From: CAZAYY01 sp964489525
GTDB taxonomy: Bacteria > Chloroflexota > Anaerolineae > Anaerolineales > JABWBV01
Length of the DNA stretch: 39,384 nucleotides
NCBI GenBank assembly: GCA_964489525.1
Contig: CAZAYY010000033.1
Location: 1 to 39,384, forward strand
Direction of reading: 5' to 3'
Numbering within the stretch: position 1 is the first letter of the stretch; each line of letters starts with the position of its first letter. Both the position numbers and the translations under genes were made by a program. Of this stretch, positions 1-7,793 are shown piece after piece. The notes under the pieces were generated by a model. The model was given only the letters and a program-made list of their open reading frames with translations. It was not told where the DNA came from and ran no database searches.

Positions 1-10
1 TGTGAATTCC

Positions 11-40
11 GGTAGGGGCACGAAATTTCGTGCCCCTACC
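11..40. repeat. Perfect 30-bp palindrome
   Basis: Two 15-bp arms (GGTAGGGGCACGAAA and its reverse complement) meet without a spacer. The stretch 1-499 has no convincing gene; the open frames in it lack ribosome sites and overlap repeats. The GTAGGGGC...GCCCCTAC form suggests a dispersed intergenic repeat or a bidirectional hairpin. Only one perfect copy is in this window, so its repeat nature is inferred. Confidence 0.75.
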
Positions 41-65
41 TCATTTTAGGCGCCCTGGCATGTCT

Positions 66-119
66 GGGGCGCAGGGGTAGGTTGAAAATCACCACGAAAA
101 AAATCTACTCCTGCGCCCC
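66..119. repeat. Inverted repeat with 10-bp arms
   Basis: GGGGCGCAGG at 66-75 is matched by CCTGCGCCCC at 110-119, with a 34-bp A-rich centre. Flanking bases resemble the GTAGGGGC arms of the palindrome at 11-40, so both may belong to one repeat family. No gene is assigned here. Confidence 0.5.
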
Positions 120-383
120 TACCGGAGGGTTTTGACCCCAATCGTGCCGTAGGGACAGGTCGCCGTGCGGTGGAGGGGGTTTGGGTAAAACCGTTCCCAA
201 TTGCGGCGAAATGATTCTCGCAGCACCCGCAGACCTGTCCTTGCCTGTGAGCGCAATTCACCCGGGGGACGGGCGGGTCAGCGAGTGGGCCGGGTGGGCT
301 GTGCCGGAGGGAACCAGGGTGGTTTTGGGCCTGTTTCCGCTGCGCTGGGACTCGCCCCTGCCGGAGACCCTTACCCCCCTCCG

Positions 384-420
384 TGTCATTCCGAGCGGCG
401 CAGCCGAGAGGAATCTTTTG
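384..420. repeat. TCATTCC...GGAATCTTT dispersed repeat, copy 1
   Basis: The element starts TGTCATTCCGAGCGGCGCAG and ends GAGGAATCTTTTG. Short arms ATTCC/GGAAT can pair. Two related copies lie at 1475-1507 and 1572-1604. It sits between the left-end palindromes and the MNT gene promoter. Confidence 0.8.
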
Positions 421-484
421 CGTTTTTTTGGGGGATCACACACAGTATTTAGGCAGAGGGCAGGGGAGGTTAATCGCCATAGTT

Positions 485-493
485 TGCTATAAT
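485..493 (+). promoter_or_regulatory. Extended -10 promoter (TGCTATAAT), leaderless start
   Basis: TGC at 485-487 precedes a consensus TATAAT at 488-493. Six bases later comes the ATG at 500, where transcription would be expected to begin. No -35 consensus or Shine-Dalgarno sequence is near, which fits an extended -10 promoter making a leaderless mRNA. The same arrangement recurs at 14842 and, on the minus strand, at 38488. Confidence 0.75.
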
Positions 494-499
494 ATGAGT

Positions 500-901
500 A
501 TGACCGACACAACTCAACGCACGGCTTTGGATTTGTCTGCCGAAGATTGGAAGACCTATCGTCCAATTCCAGTCATTCTCCAACGGCAGTCTGCCACCCA
601 AACTCAATTGGAGCGCCGCCGTAAGCGAGCAATGCGGCTTGCGCGGCGGGCAGCAGCATTGCTGCGCGTAGAGTTTGGCGCGAGAGATGTCAAGTTGTTT
701 GGTTCTTTGGCGAGCAACGATGATTTCACGTTGTGGTCTGATATTGATTTGGCAGTTTTTGGAGTGCCTGCTGATCGTTTTTATGCCGCTGTTGCTGCGA
801 TTACAGGGTTAAGTGCTGAGTTCAAAATTGATTTGGTAGATGCTGAGGCTTGTAAGGCTTCGCTGAGAGAGACGATTGATCGGGATGGGATTATGCTATG
901 A
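500..901 (+). CDS. MNT-type nucleotidyltransferase (MntA-like antitoxin)
   Basis: This 133-aa protein contains the minimal nucleotidyltransferase signature FGSLAS...WSDIDLAV, that is GS followed 11 residues later by DxD. A third acidic position is plausible at FKIDLVD. In MNT/HEPN (MntA/HepT) modules such proteins transfer AMP to the HEPN RNase partner and silence it. The gene overlaps the next frame by 4 bp (ATGA, 898-901), as in two-gene toxin-antitoxin operons. The start at 500 is chosen because a TGCTATAAT promoter ends 6 nt upstream; an in-frame ATG at 494 lies between the -10 box and the expected transcript start. Residues 1-50 are polar and Arg-rich, upstream of the catalytic domain. 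Family call is firm; antitoxin role is by context. Confidence 0.85.
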   Translation: MTDTTQRTALDLSAEDWKTYRPIPVILQRQSATQTQLERRRKRAMRLARRAAALLRVEFGARDVKLFGSLASNDDFTLWSDIDLAVFGVPADRFYAAVAAITGLSAEFKIDLVDAEACKASLRETIDRDGIML

Positions 902-1371
902 ACACACTCCTGTTTGGTCTAACGAAACGTATTCGCCAAGAGTTGGTTGAAGTGGCCCAGGTTGTGGCACGTTTGTTGGAGGCCTGGCACCGCGCCCGTC
1001 GTTCAGGGGATGATATTTAGCTGGATAGCGTGGCCTTGAACTTGCATGGTTTTTATTCCGGGATTGAGCGGATTTTTGAACGCCTTGCTGAAACTTTGGA
1101 TGGCAACTTACCTAAAGGTGAAAACTGGCACCAGGCGTTATTGGTTCAAATGAGCAAAGATGTTACAGGGATTCGTCCGGCGGTTATTTCGCTGCAAACC
1201 TTGAAGCGGTTGGATGAATACCGTGGTTTTCGCCACGTGGTTCGCAATGTGTACACTTTCCATTTTGATGAGGCGAAACTTGAGAAACTGGTGTTGGGGG
1301 CTGGCGATACTTTTGCCCAGGCGAGAGTGGAAATCCTGGCTTTTGCAGATTTTCTGGAAGCACAGGAATAA
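898..1371 (+). pseudogene. HEPN-domain (HepT-like) RNase toxin, interrupted by in-frame TAG
   Basis: The frame opened by ATG 898 reads 40 codons (MNTLLFGLTKRIRQELVE... to RRSGDDI), meets TAG at 1018-1020, then continues in the same frame as LDSVALNLHGFYSGIERIFE to a TAA at 1369-1371. Read through, it is a 157-codon protein of HepT-like length. From memory, relatives have an aromatic residue in the DDxxLDSVALNLH segment, so TAG probably replaces a Tyr codon. The RNase motif region is YRGFRHVVRNVY: R-x4-N-x-Y, where described HepT proteins have R-x4-H-x-Y and the Tyr is AMPylated. A GTG at 1030 could in principle start a C-terminal 113-aa product, but no clear ribosome site is seen. Alternatives are a sequencing error, stop readthrough, or a toxin lost while its antitoxin stays intact. 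Confidence 0.75.
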
Positions 1372-1474
1372 GCCGGAATAGACCGGGAGATTGTCAATAG
1401 ACATTGCCAAACGGTGTGGCCGTATGTCCGCACCAAAATATTGATCTCCCACAATCAATCATTCTCCTTACATG

Positions 1475-1507
1475 TCATTCCGAACGGCGCAGCCGGAGGA
1501 ATCTTTC
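1475..1507. repeat. TCATTCC...GGAATCTTT dispersed repeat, copy 2
   Basis: It begins TCATTCCGAACGGCGCAGCC and ends GGAGGAATCTTTCC, closely matching the copy at 384-420. It lies in the 297-bp gap 1372-1668, which has no gene and otherwise holds copy 3 and the promoter at 1613. Confidence 0.8.
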
Positions 1508-1571
1508 CCGGCTCCTGGCTCTTGGCTCCCGGCTCTTCACCACCCACAATCCACTTCAAACCATCCGCCTA

Positions 1572-1604
1572 TCATTCCGATCCGGCCAGCCGGCGGAATC
1601 TTTT
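1572..1604. repeat. TCATTCC...GGAATCTTT dispersed repeat, copy 3 (diverged)
   Basis: The ends TCATTCCGA and GGAATCTTTT match copies 1 and 2, while the middle differs (TCCGGCCAGCCGGC) and itself contains CCGGC/GCCGG. This looks like a variant member of the family with a different loop. Confidence 0.7.
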
Positions 1605-1612
1605 CAGCGTGG

Positions 1613-1621
1613 TGATATACT
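1613..1621 (+). promoter_or_regulatory. Extended -10 promoter (TGATATACT)
   Basis: TG-A-TATACT lies 47 bp before the ATG at 1669. Transcription would start near 1628, giving a leader of about 40 nt that includes the AAAGGGA ribosome site. No -35 consensus is visible, consistent with the extended -10 style seen elsewhere in this window. Confidence 0.5.
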
Positions 1622-1668
1622 CTTGGCATCGGTATTCGATTTTGCCATGCGTATAGAAAGGGAACACG

Positions 1669-3081
1669 ATGCTTGAAAAACCATTTTCCCCGGTAACCCC
1701 GGCCCAGGCACGCCACAGCATGCCCATTGCCCGCCTGATCGAAATTTTCGGCCCGGAAAACGTCAGCACTGCCCGGGCCGACCTGGACTTGCACGCCAAC
1801 GACCAGGGGATTTACGAACCCCACCCCGCAGACGTTCTGGTATGGGCCAAATCGGCTGAGCAGGTCAGCCAGGCGCTGGCGCTGGCCAACCAGGAGCGTA
1901 TTCCGGTCACAGCCTGGGGCGCTGGAACCTCGCTCGAGGGCAACCCCATCCCGGTGCGCGGCGGTATCCAGATTTCGCTGGCCCGCATGAACCGCATCCT
2001 GGCCGTCCACGCCGATGATTTCCAGGTCACGGTCGAACCTGGGATTGGACACAAAGATTTAAATGCCCAGCTTGCTCGCTATGGGCTTTTCTTCCCCCCG
2101 GACCCCGGCGCCAACGCTTCGATTGGCGGCATGCTGGCCAACAATGCCGCCGGGATTCGCACCGTCAAATACGGCGCAACCCGCGACAATGTCCTCAAAA
2201 TGGAAGTGGTGCTGGCCGATGGCCGCATTCTCACGGTCGGGTCGCGCTCGGTCAAACAATCTTCCGGCTATGACCTGGTTCACCTGTTTGTAGGCAGCGA
2301 AGGCACCCTGGGAATTATCACCCAGGCCACCCTCAAATTGGTGCCGGTTGCCGAGCACATCTGCACTGCAATTGCGGTTTTTGAATCGGTCGAAGCGGCC
2401 ATTGAAGCCGTGGTGGCGGTGCGCGGCAGCGGCCTTGAACCGGCTGCCCTGGAGTTTTTGGATGCGGTTACAGTGGATCTGCTTTCGCAGCACGATCATT
2501 TGGGATTGGTGGTGAAGCCCACGCTGCTGATGGAGTTTCACACGGTCCATGCATCGTCTATGGCTGAAACCCTGGCCGCTGTGCAGGATATTTGCAAAGA
2601 CCTGGGAGCGGTGCAGTTCGATTCCACCACCAGCCGTACGGACCGGCTCAAACTCTGGCATGCCCGTCACCAGACCCACGAGATTATTGTCCAAAAACAC
2701 CCTGGTAAAAAGCTCACCAACAGCGATGTGGCCGTGCCCATCAGCGCCTACCCCGAACTGATTGCCTTTATTGAAGCCCAGCGCCGTGAGTGGAAAGCCA
2801 CAGCCTATGTGTTTGGCCACGCCGGGGACGGCAACATTCATGTGGTGTATGTCTATGGCACGCCTGAGGAATACCAGGTGGCAAAAGCCATGAACGCGGC
2901 CATTGTCTACAAGGCCATCGAACTGGCCGGAACCGCCACTGGCGAACATGGCGTGGGCTTGGGTAAGATTGATTTCATGCGCACCGAGCACGGCCTGGCT
3001 TTAGATGTCATGCGCCAGTTGAAAAACACCCTCGACCCCAATGGCATCCTCAACCCGGGCAAAATTTTTCCCGAAGTCTAG
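1669..3081 (+). CDS. FAD-linked oxidase, GlcD / D-lactate dehydrogenase (cytochrome) type
   Basis: This 470-aa protein has an N-terminal FAD-binding (PCMH-type) domain at about residues 40-220, with PVTAWGAGTSLEGN and PDPGANASIGGMLANNAAG as cofactor-binding stretches. A C-terminal FAD-oxidase domain carries the FGHAGDGNIH metal/substrate motif, then GTATGEHGVGLGK and DPNGILNPGKIF. Such enzymes oxidise 2-hydroxy acids (D-lactate, glycolate) and pass electrons to a quinone or cytochrome. Length and motifs are complete. No GlcE/GlcF-type subunits are adjacent, which favours a single-subunit D-lactate dehydrogenase over glycolate oxidase, but the substrate cannot be decided from sequence. AAAGGGA precedes the ATG. 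It converges on the regulator gene with only 19 bp between stops. Confidence 0.92.
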   Translation: MLEKPFSPVTPAQARHSMPIARLIEIFGPENVSTARADLDLHANDQGIYEPHPADVLVWAKSAEQVSQALALANQERIPVTAWGAGTSLEGNPIPVRGGIQISLARMNRILAVHADDFQVTVEPGIGHKDLNAQLARYGLFFPPDPGANASIGGMLANNAAGIRTVKYGATRDNVLKMEVVLADGRILTVGSRSVKQSSGYDLVHLFVGSEGTLGIITQATLKLVPVAEHICTAIAVFESVEAAIEAVVAVRGSGLEPAALEFLDAVTVDLLSQHDHLGLVVKPTLLMEFHTVHASSMAETLAAVQDICKDLGAVQFDSTTSRTDRLKLWHARHQTHEIIVQKHPGKKLTNSDVAVPISAYPELIAFIEAQRREWKATAYVFGHAGDGNIHVVYVYGTPEEYQVAKAMNAAIVYKAIELAGTATGEHGVGLGKIDFMRTEHGLALDVMRQLKNTLDPNGILNPGKIFPEV

Positions 3082-3100
3082 GGGGATACCGGGCGTTTCC

Positions 3101-6100
3101 CTACCACTCGGTGAGCTTCCAAATTTCAGGCTGCAGCGCTCCTGCCTGCCCGCCGATTTCAGCGAACAGGCTGACCGCCTGTTTTAAGTAGCGCATCGCC
3201 TGCTCAGGCTGTTGGGCGCTGTGGTATAGATCGGCCAGGTGGTTGAGCAGCGCCGCCTCGCGGTGCACGTCCCCCTCTTTTTGACACAGCGCCAGCGCCT
3301 GGTGAACATATCCCAGGGCGTCTTCCAGCCGGCCTTCGGCTGCGGCTGGGTAGGCCAGGTTGTTCAGTGCCGCAGCCAGCGCCTGGCCCGCAGCCAGCCC
3401 GCCCGGCTGGTTCATCCGGGTGGCAATTTCCAGGCTTTGCTGCAGGTATGCGCTCGCCTGGGGATGGTTCCCGGCGTGGTAGGCCAGGATGCCAGCCACG
3501 TTGCGAACATAAGCCGGGGCCTTCAAAGTTTCTGGTGTCGCCCCCGTTTCAGGGTAGACAGCCAACTCCAGGGCAGCCTGCACCCGGTGCTGTGCCGCTT
3601 CCTGGCTGCCGGTTTGAAAAGCCGCCAAAGCCCAATGGGCCAGGATTTCAGCTCGAAAACCAGGTTCGCTTTCTTCACTCAAAATCTGCAATGCAATCTC
3701 GAAATGCTCCTGCCCCAGGCCCCAATTGCCGCGGCGAGCATGCAGCGCGCCAATCTTATACTCAATTTGGGCTTCCTGATCCGGGGAAGCCAGGGCCGCG
3801 GCGGTTTCATAGCTTGCCAGGGCCTGGTCATACTGGCCCAGCAGGGTTTGCAAATCGCCGCAGGCAAGGTGCAGGCGAGCTGGATCGGGGTGGCGCAGGG
3901 CCAGGGCGGCCTGGTAGTGGGCGAGGGCGTTCTGGTTGGCAAACAGGCTGCGGGCATGATCGCCAGCCAGGGCGTAATAGGTCGCTGCCTCACCGGCTTC
4001 CCCGGCCAGTTCAAAGTGACGGGCGATTTGCGCATAGCCTATTTGATTCGGGTTGTACTCTGAGAAACTTCTTTTCTCCCATGCCGCTGCCACACGCCGG
4101 TGCAGCAGCCGGCGGCGCACCAGCGTGGTTTCTTCATACACCAGGTCGCGCATCTTGACATGTGTAAAAGTATACGTCGGGCTGGCGGCGGCGCTGTACG
4201 CTTCCCGGTTTTCCTGGATCAGCCCGGTTTTTAACAGGGTTTCAATGGCCGTAACGGTTTCTTCTTCACTGCGTCCACTGGCCGTGCGCAGAAGATCATC
4301 GTCAAAAGATCGCCCGATTACCGCTGCGGCCTGGAGCATCTGGCGGCTCGTGTCATCCAGTGCGGTCAGCCGTATCATTAACCGGCTGCGCACCCCGACA
4401 GGAATCCCATTCCCGGCAGGAATCCCGTTTCCTATGCCGTTTATCCCGCTGACAGTTGATGGGGCAGGGGGGCTGCTCAGGTATTCCACAACAAACGAAG
4501 GCAGTCCCTCGGTTTCTTCAAACAGCCTTTTCGCCATGGTTTCGTGTTCATCTTTCCCGCCAGGTGCAAAATGAGCCAACAGGCTGGTTACGTTTTCCAG
4601 GGTCAGGCGCTTAAGGGCAATCCGGTAGGCAAGCGAAGGTGCGCCTGCGGTTGGCGCGCCTTGTTGCTGGATATCATCGGCCATGCGTGCCAAAACAAGG
4701 CTGTAAGGCCTTTGGCGGGCATGGTTTTCTTGCCAGGTGGTCAGCAGCAGAATCCCCCGGCTGTCCAGCCGCCTGGCCAGGTAGGCCACCAGGTGCAGCG
4801 TGGCTTCGTCTGCCTGGTGCAGGTCGTCTATCCATAGGATGCCTGGCTTTTCCCCGGCCAGGATTGCCCCAATCACCTGGGCCAGCGATTCGTAAAACCG
4901 GGTTTGGGAACCGGGTGATTCATGGGTTTGTGAGGCTGCCGAATGCTGCACTGGACTCAGCTCGGGCAGCAGCCGGGCAGCCTCAGACAGGTAGGCTGCT
5001 GGCAATCCTTTTCTCCAGCCTGCCGCCGGGTCCTGGTAAATTGCACTGCGCAGGCCCTCAATGAGCGGGGCAAACGCCAGGTTTTCTTCACCCGGATAGC
5101 ACTTTAGGTGAATGAATTTTGCGCCCAGGCCGTGTTGGGCGTCTACAAATGCCTGGGCCAGGCGGGTTTTACCCACGCCTGATTCCCCTTCGATAACCAC
5201 CCAGGCCGCCCGGCCACCCCAGGCCCCTTTGCCCGGCGCTGCCATTCTGCCAGAACCGATTTTTGGGGGCACCTTTCTGGCTGCAATTGCCTGGTAGATC
5301 TCCTGCAGCAGTGCCATTTCCTGCTCTCGCCCGACCATAAGAAACGAATTTTCTTCAGAAACGAAGGCTGTTCCAGGCCGGTTTTGGGGTATGGGTTGGG
5401 GAGATTTTTCAGCAGCCCGTTCCGCCTGCTTTGGCGGCTCCAGGCTGCCGTCGCCTGTGCCCTGCATCGCAATGCGCTGGTAAAGGCGGGTGGTTTCTTC
5501 CAGGGGTGCAACCCCCAGTTCGCGGTCAAGGATGCGCACACATTCCCGGTACTGGCGCAGCGCGGCAGTGCGCTGCCCGCTCCAGGCCAGGATCTGCATG
5601 ATTTGCTGGTGAGCCGCCTCTTGCAGCGGGTCCAGCGCCAGCCATCGCCGGGCTGCCTCCAGGGCCGCCTCAAACTGCCCGGTTTGAACGTGGATATCCG
5701 ACAGGTGCCGCAGCACACCGGCATACTCTCGCCGCAGCCGCTCTGCTTCATGAAACTGCCAATCGTCAAAAGCCGGGCTGTCTCTCAGCGTGAACCCGGC
5801 CAGAAAATCGCCCCGGTAAAGCGCTGCGGCTGCCTGTAGAGGTTCCAGGCAGGCCAGGCAAACCGCCTGTGCCGGGTGGCTGTGCTGCTTGCGCGTCGCC
5901 AGTTGTCCCAGGAATTCCGCCACATCCGCCGTCAACCCGCTGCCGGGTATAACGCCCAACATCTCCCGCTCAATGGTTAAGGCTTCATCGCCAATGGCTG
6001 AACGCAGCGAAGAAAGCGTGCGGCGCAGCGCACCCCTGGCGCGCTCCTGGTCCGAATCCGGGTAAAACAGCGCAGCCAGGGAATCGCGCGTGTGGGGAAC

Positions 6101-6217
6101 GCCGGTGATGACCAGGTACGCCAGCAAGGCAATGGCTTTTCGGGTGTCCACCTCCACCGGGCGCCCATCTCGCAGCAGCCGCGGCGCACCCAATAACTCA
6201 ATCCGGATTTGGGACAT
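3101..6217 (-). CDS. BTAD-family (SARP-like) transcriptional regulator with AAA ATPase and TPR domains
   Basis: This is a 1038-aa regulator. Residues 1-95 form an OmpR-type winged helix (IRIELLGAPRLLRDG... TRKAIALLAYL... RGALRRTLSSLR). Residues about 100-250 are a bacterial transcriptional activation domain (YRGDFLAGF, ALDPLQEAAHQQIM, LDRELGVAP). A STAND-type ATPase follows, with Walker A GESGVGKT near 347 and Walker B GILWIDDL near 460. From about 700 to the end are TPR repeats (LAHYQAALAL, ALASYETAAAL, ALGYVHQALAL). Such proteins bind direct repeats next to -10 boxes and activate transcription, with ATPase and TPRs sensing a ligand or partner. The gene diverges from the sensor operon at 6450, whose promoter carries 11-bp-spaced repeats, so that operon is a likely target. 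GAGGGAGC precedes the ATG. No LuxR-type C-terminal helix-turn-helix is present. Confidence 0.93.
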   Translation of the reverse strand: MSQIRIELLGAPRLLRDGRPVEVDTRKAIALLAYLVITGVPHTRDSLAALFYPDSDQERARGALRRTLSSLRSAIGDEALTIEREMLGVIPGSGLTADVAEFLGQLATRKQHSHPAQAVCLACLEPLQAAAALYRGDFLAGFTLRDSPAFDDWQFHEAERLRREYAGVLRHLSDIHVQTGQFEAALEAARRWLALDPLQEAAHQQIMQILAWSGQRTAALRQYRECVRILDRELGVAPLEETTRLYQRIAMQGTGDGSLEPPKQAERAAEKSPQPIPQNRPGTAFVSEENSFLMVGREQEMALLQEIYQAIAARKVPPKIGSGRMAAPGKGAWGGRAAWVVIEGESGVGKTRLAQAFVDAQHGLGAKFIHLKCYPGEENLAFAPLIEGLRSAIYQDPAAGWRKGLPAAYLSEAARLLPELSPVQHSAASQTHESPGSQTRFYESLAQVIGAILAGEKPGILWIDDLHQADEATLHLVAYLARRLDSRGILLLTTWQENHARQRPYSLVLARMADDIQQQGAPTAGAPSLAYRIALKRLTLENVTSLLAHFAPGGKDEHETMAKRLFEETEGLPSFVVEYLSSPPAPSTVSGINGIGNGIPAGNGIPVGVRSRLMIRLTALDDTSRQMLQAAAVIGRSFDDDLLRTASGRSEEETVTAIETLLKTGLIQENREAYSAAASPTYTFTHVKMRDLVYEETTLVRRRLLHRRVAAAWEKRSFSEYNPNQIGYAQIARHFELAGEAGEAATYYALAGDHARSLFANQNALAHYQAALALRHPDPARLHLACGDLQTLLGQYDQALASYETAAALASPDQEAQIEYKIGALHARRGNWGLGQEHFEIALQILSEESEPGFRAEILAHWALAAFQTGSQEAAQHRVQAALELAVYPETGATPETLKAPAYVRNVAGILAYHAGNHPQASAYLQQSLEIATRMNQPGGLAAGQALAAALNNLAYPAAAEGRLEDALGYVHQALALCQKEGDVHREAALLNHLADLYHSAQQPEQAMRYLKQAVSLFAEIGGQAGALQPEIWKLTEW

Positions 6218-6255
6218 GGCTTACGCTCCCTCTTGACGAATTCTTCCTTTTTTAT

Positions 6256-6331
6256 GTAGTAGCGAATTTATTCGCTATTTCTTGTAGCAGCGAATTTATT
6301 GGCCCTTTTTGTAGTAGCGAATTCATTCGCT
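6256..6331. repeat. Three tandem GTAGTAGCGAATTYATTCGCT palindromic units
   Basis: Units lie at 6256-6276, 6284-6302 (degenerate end) and 6311-6331. Each has a GTAGYAG prefix and the near-palindrome GCGAAT-TY-ATTCGC. The same unit occurs at 14792 and 14824, so it is a dispersed intergenic repeat. Here it fills the gap between the BTAD gene and the sensor operon, upstream of the operator at 6382. Confidence 0.85.
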
Positions 6332-6381
6332 CTTTGACTATATTCTAATGTCAAGTACGAATTCTGCACAGCGGCCAATTT

Positions 6382-6414
6382 CGTAACGATTTCGGAACGC
6401 CAGGTATGTATACT
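6382..6414 (+). promoter_or_regulatory. SARP/BTAD-like operator and -10 box of the sensor operon
   Basis: Direct heptamers CGTAACG (6382-6388) and CGGAACG (6393-6399) start 11 bp apart. After 9 bp comes the -10 box TATACT (6409-6414). Known SARP sites are 7-bp direct repeats on an 11-bp period placed about 8 bp before the -10, replacing the -35. An almost identical layout stands at 11642-11686. Regulation by the adjacent BTAD protein is inferred. Confidence 0.7.
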
Positions 6415-6449
6415 TGAAGAAAAATAACTACCTCAAGGTTGGTTGTCCA

Positions 6450-7733
6450 ATGCAAACAAACCCTCAATTTTCCAATCCATACTTTATCCGGCTGATGCGC
6501 CTGCTCTGGTGGCTGCTGGCCGGCACAGGCATGTGGATAATCCTGACCACACTGCCCCTCAATTTGGAAGTGTTGGTAACTACCCCCGTTTCAATTTATG
6601 AAGACCCGGCTGAAAACCTGGCCCGGGCACAGGTCTACCAGCAGGCGTTGGTAATGTATGGCGTTTCTCCAGTGGGATACGCGGTTTTTAAGCTGTTCAT
6701 GATGGGGGTGGTTCTGGTAGTTTCGTACGGAATGGGGTTTTGGATTTACCGCCTTCGCTTTGAAGAGCGCATGGGCATGCTCAGTGCGTTTACATTTACG
6801 GCATTCGGTGCGTTTTCCGCATTGTCCCCACTGGCAACCGGTGAACAACTCGGTAACTCTTACCTGGCCTGGATGGTGGCCATCGTTGCCTGGGGCGGTT
6901 TTTACCTGTTCTTGATTCTTTACCCGGATGGGCGTTTGAGGCCTCTCTGGGCGCTGATTTCTCCGGTTGTCTGGTTCTTATCGTTAGTAACGGATATTTT
7001 TGGAGATACCCCTTCAGGACAGGGGCTTCTGCTGTTTTTTGTGGGGGCATTTGGCGTTCCCCTGGCTGCCCAGGTGTACCGTTATGTACGCCTGTTTAAC
7101 CCGCTTCAGCGCCAGCAGGTCAAGTGGTTTTTATATATATTGGCCTGGCTTCTGCTGGTCGTGGTTGTGATCCAGCCGCTTTGGCGCACGCTGGACCAGT
7201 CTGTCCCCGCCCTGGTTCTATGGGTAGACTTGCTGGAGAACCTGGTAGGTTTATCTTTTTTGCTGCTGCCCCTTGGGGTGGGGCGGGCCATCTTGCGCTA
7301 CCGACTGTGGGACCTGGATGTCATCATCCGCCGCACCCTGCAGTACGCCTTGCTCACCAGTGTTTTGGGGTTAGGCTATTTTGGCAGTGTTACGGTGCTT
7401 CAATCCATCTCTACCAACGTCTTTGGTCAGCAATCGAACCTCTTTATCGCCATTTCCACCCTGATCATTGCCGCTCTCTTTAACCCCCTGCGCCGCCGCT
7501 TCCAGGATTTAATTGACAAGCGATTTTATCGAGAAAAATATAACGCTGAAAAAGCACTGGCAGATTTCGCTGTGGTGGCGCGCAGCCAAACCGACCCCAA
7601 CCAGCTTTTTGACCTGGTATCCCACACCGTCCGGCAAACCCTCCAGCCAGAGCAGGTGGCAATTTGGATTACATCCCCAGCTAGCACCTCTCCGAATGCT
7701 GGAGGTCGAACAGGTGGGCATCCCTCTGCTTGA
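6450..7733 (+). CDS. Polytopic membrane sensor-like protein, paralog 1 of 4
   Basis: This 427-aa protein has about nine to ten hydrophobic segments, then RAILRYRLWDLDVIIRRTLQYALL, two more helices, ALFNPLRRRFQDLIDKRFYREKYNAEK and a short cytoplasmic end QTLQPEQVAIWI. In Chloroflexota this arrangement is usually the N-terminal sensor part of larger histidine kinases or SpoIIE phosphatases; here it ends where a GAF domain would begin. It is the first gene of a four-paralog array. ATG 6450 is preferred over TTG 6414 because the TTG overlaps the predicted -10 box; AAGG lies 11 nt upstream. The last third is nearly identical in DNA to paralog 2 over roughly 7290-7410. Ligand and output are unknown. 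Confidence 0.8.
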   Translation: MQTNPQFSNPYFIRLMRLLWWLLAGTGMWIILTTLPLNLEVLVTTPVSIYEDPAENLARAQVYQQALVMYGVSPVGYAVFKLFMMGVVLVVSYGMGFWIYRLRFEERMGMLSAFTFTAFGAFSALSPLATGEQLGNSYLAWMVAIVAWGGFYLFLILYPDGRLRPLWALISPVVWFLSLVTDIFGDTPSGQGLLLFFVGAFGVPLAAQVYRYVRLFNPLQRQQVKWFLYILAWLLLVVVVIQPLWRTLDQSVPALVLWVDLLENLVGLSFLLLPLGVGRAILRYRLWDLDVIIRRTLQYALLTSVLGLGYFGSVTVLQSISTNVFGQQSNLFIAISTLIIAALFNPLRRRFQDLIDKRFYREKYNAEKALADFAVVARSQTDPNQLFDLVSHTVRQTLQPEQVAIWITSPASTSPNAGGRTGGHPSA

Positions 7734-7793
7734 CTTTGGCTGTGGCATAACCTTCGTTCCATTGGATATGATAATAGCAAGCAGGAGATTCAA

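Noticed and set aside
46..261. Small frames in the left-end region (also 181-492 and 258-566)
   Set aside because: They overlap palindromes and the dispersed repeat, have no ribosome site and no recognisable sequence.
2059..2991. 310-codon minus-strand frame
   Set aside because: It lies wholly inside the GlcD-type gene, antisense, and has no family motifs.
6414..6449. TTG at 6414 as the start of sensor paralog 1
   Set aside because: It overlaps the predicted -10 box TATACT (6409-6414), so it would not be transcribed; ATG 6450 starts at a normal N-terminus.
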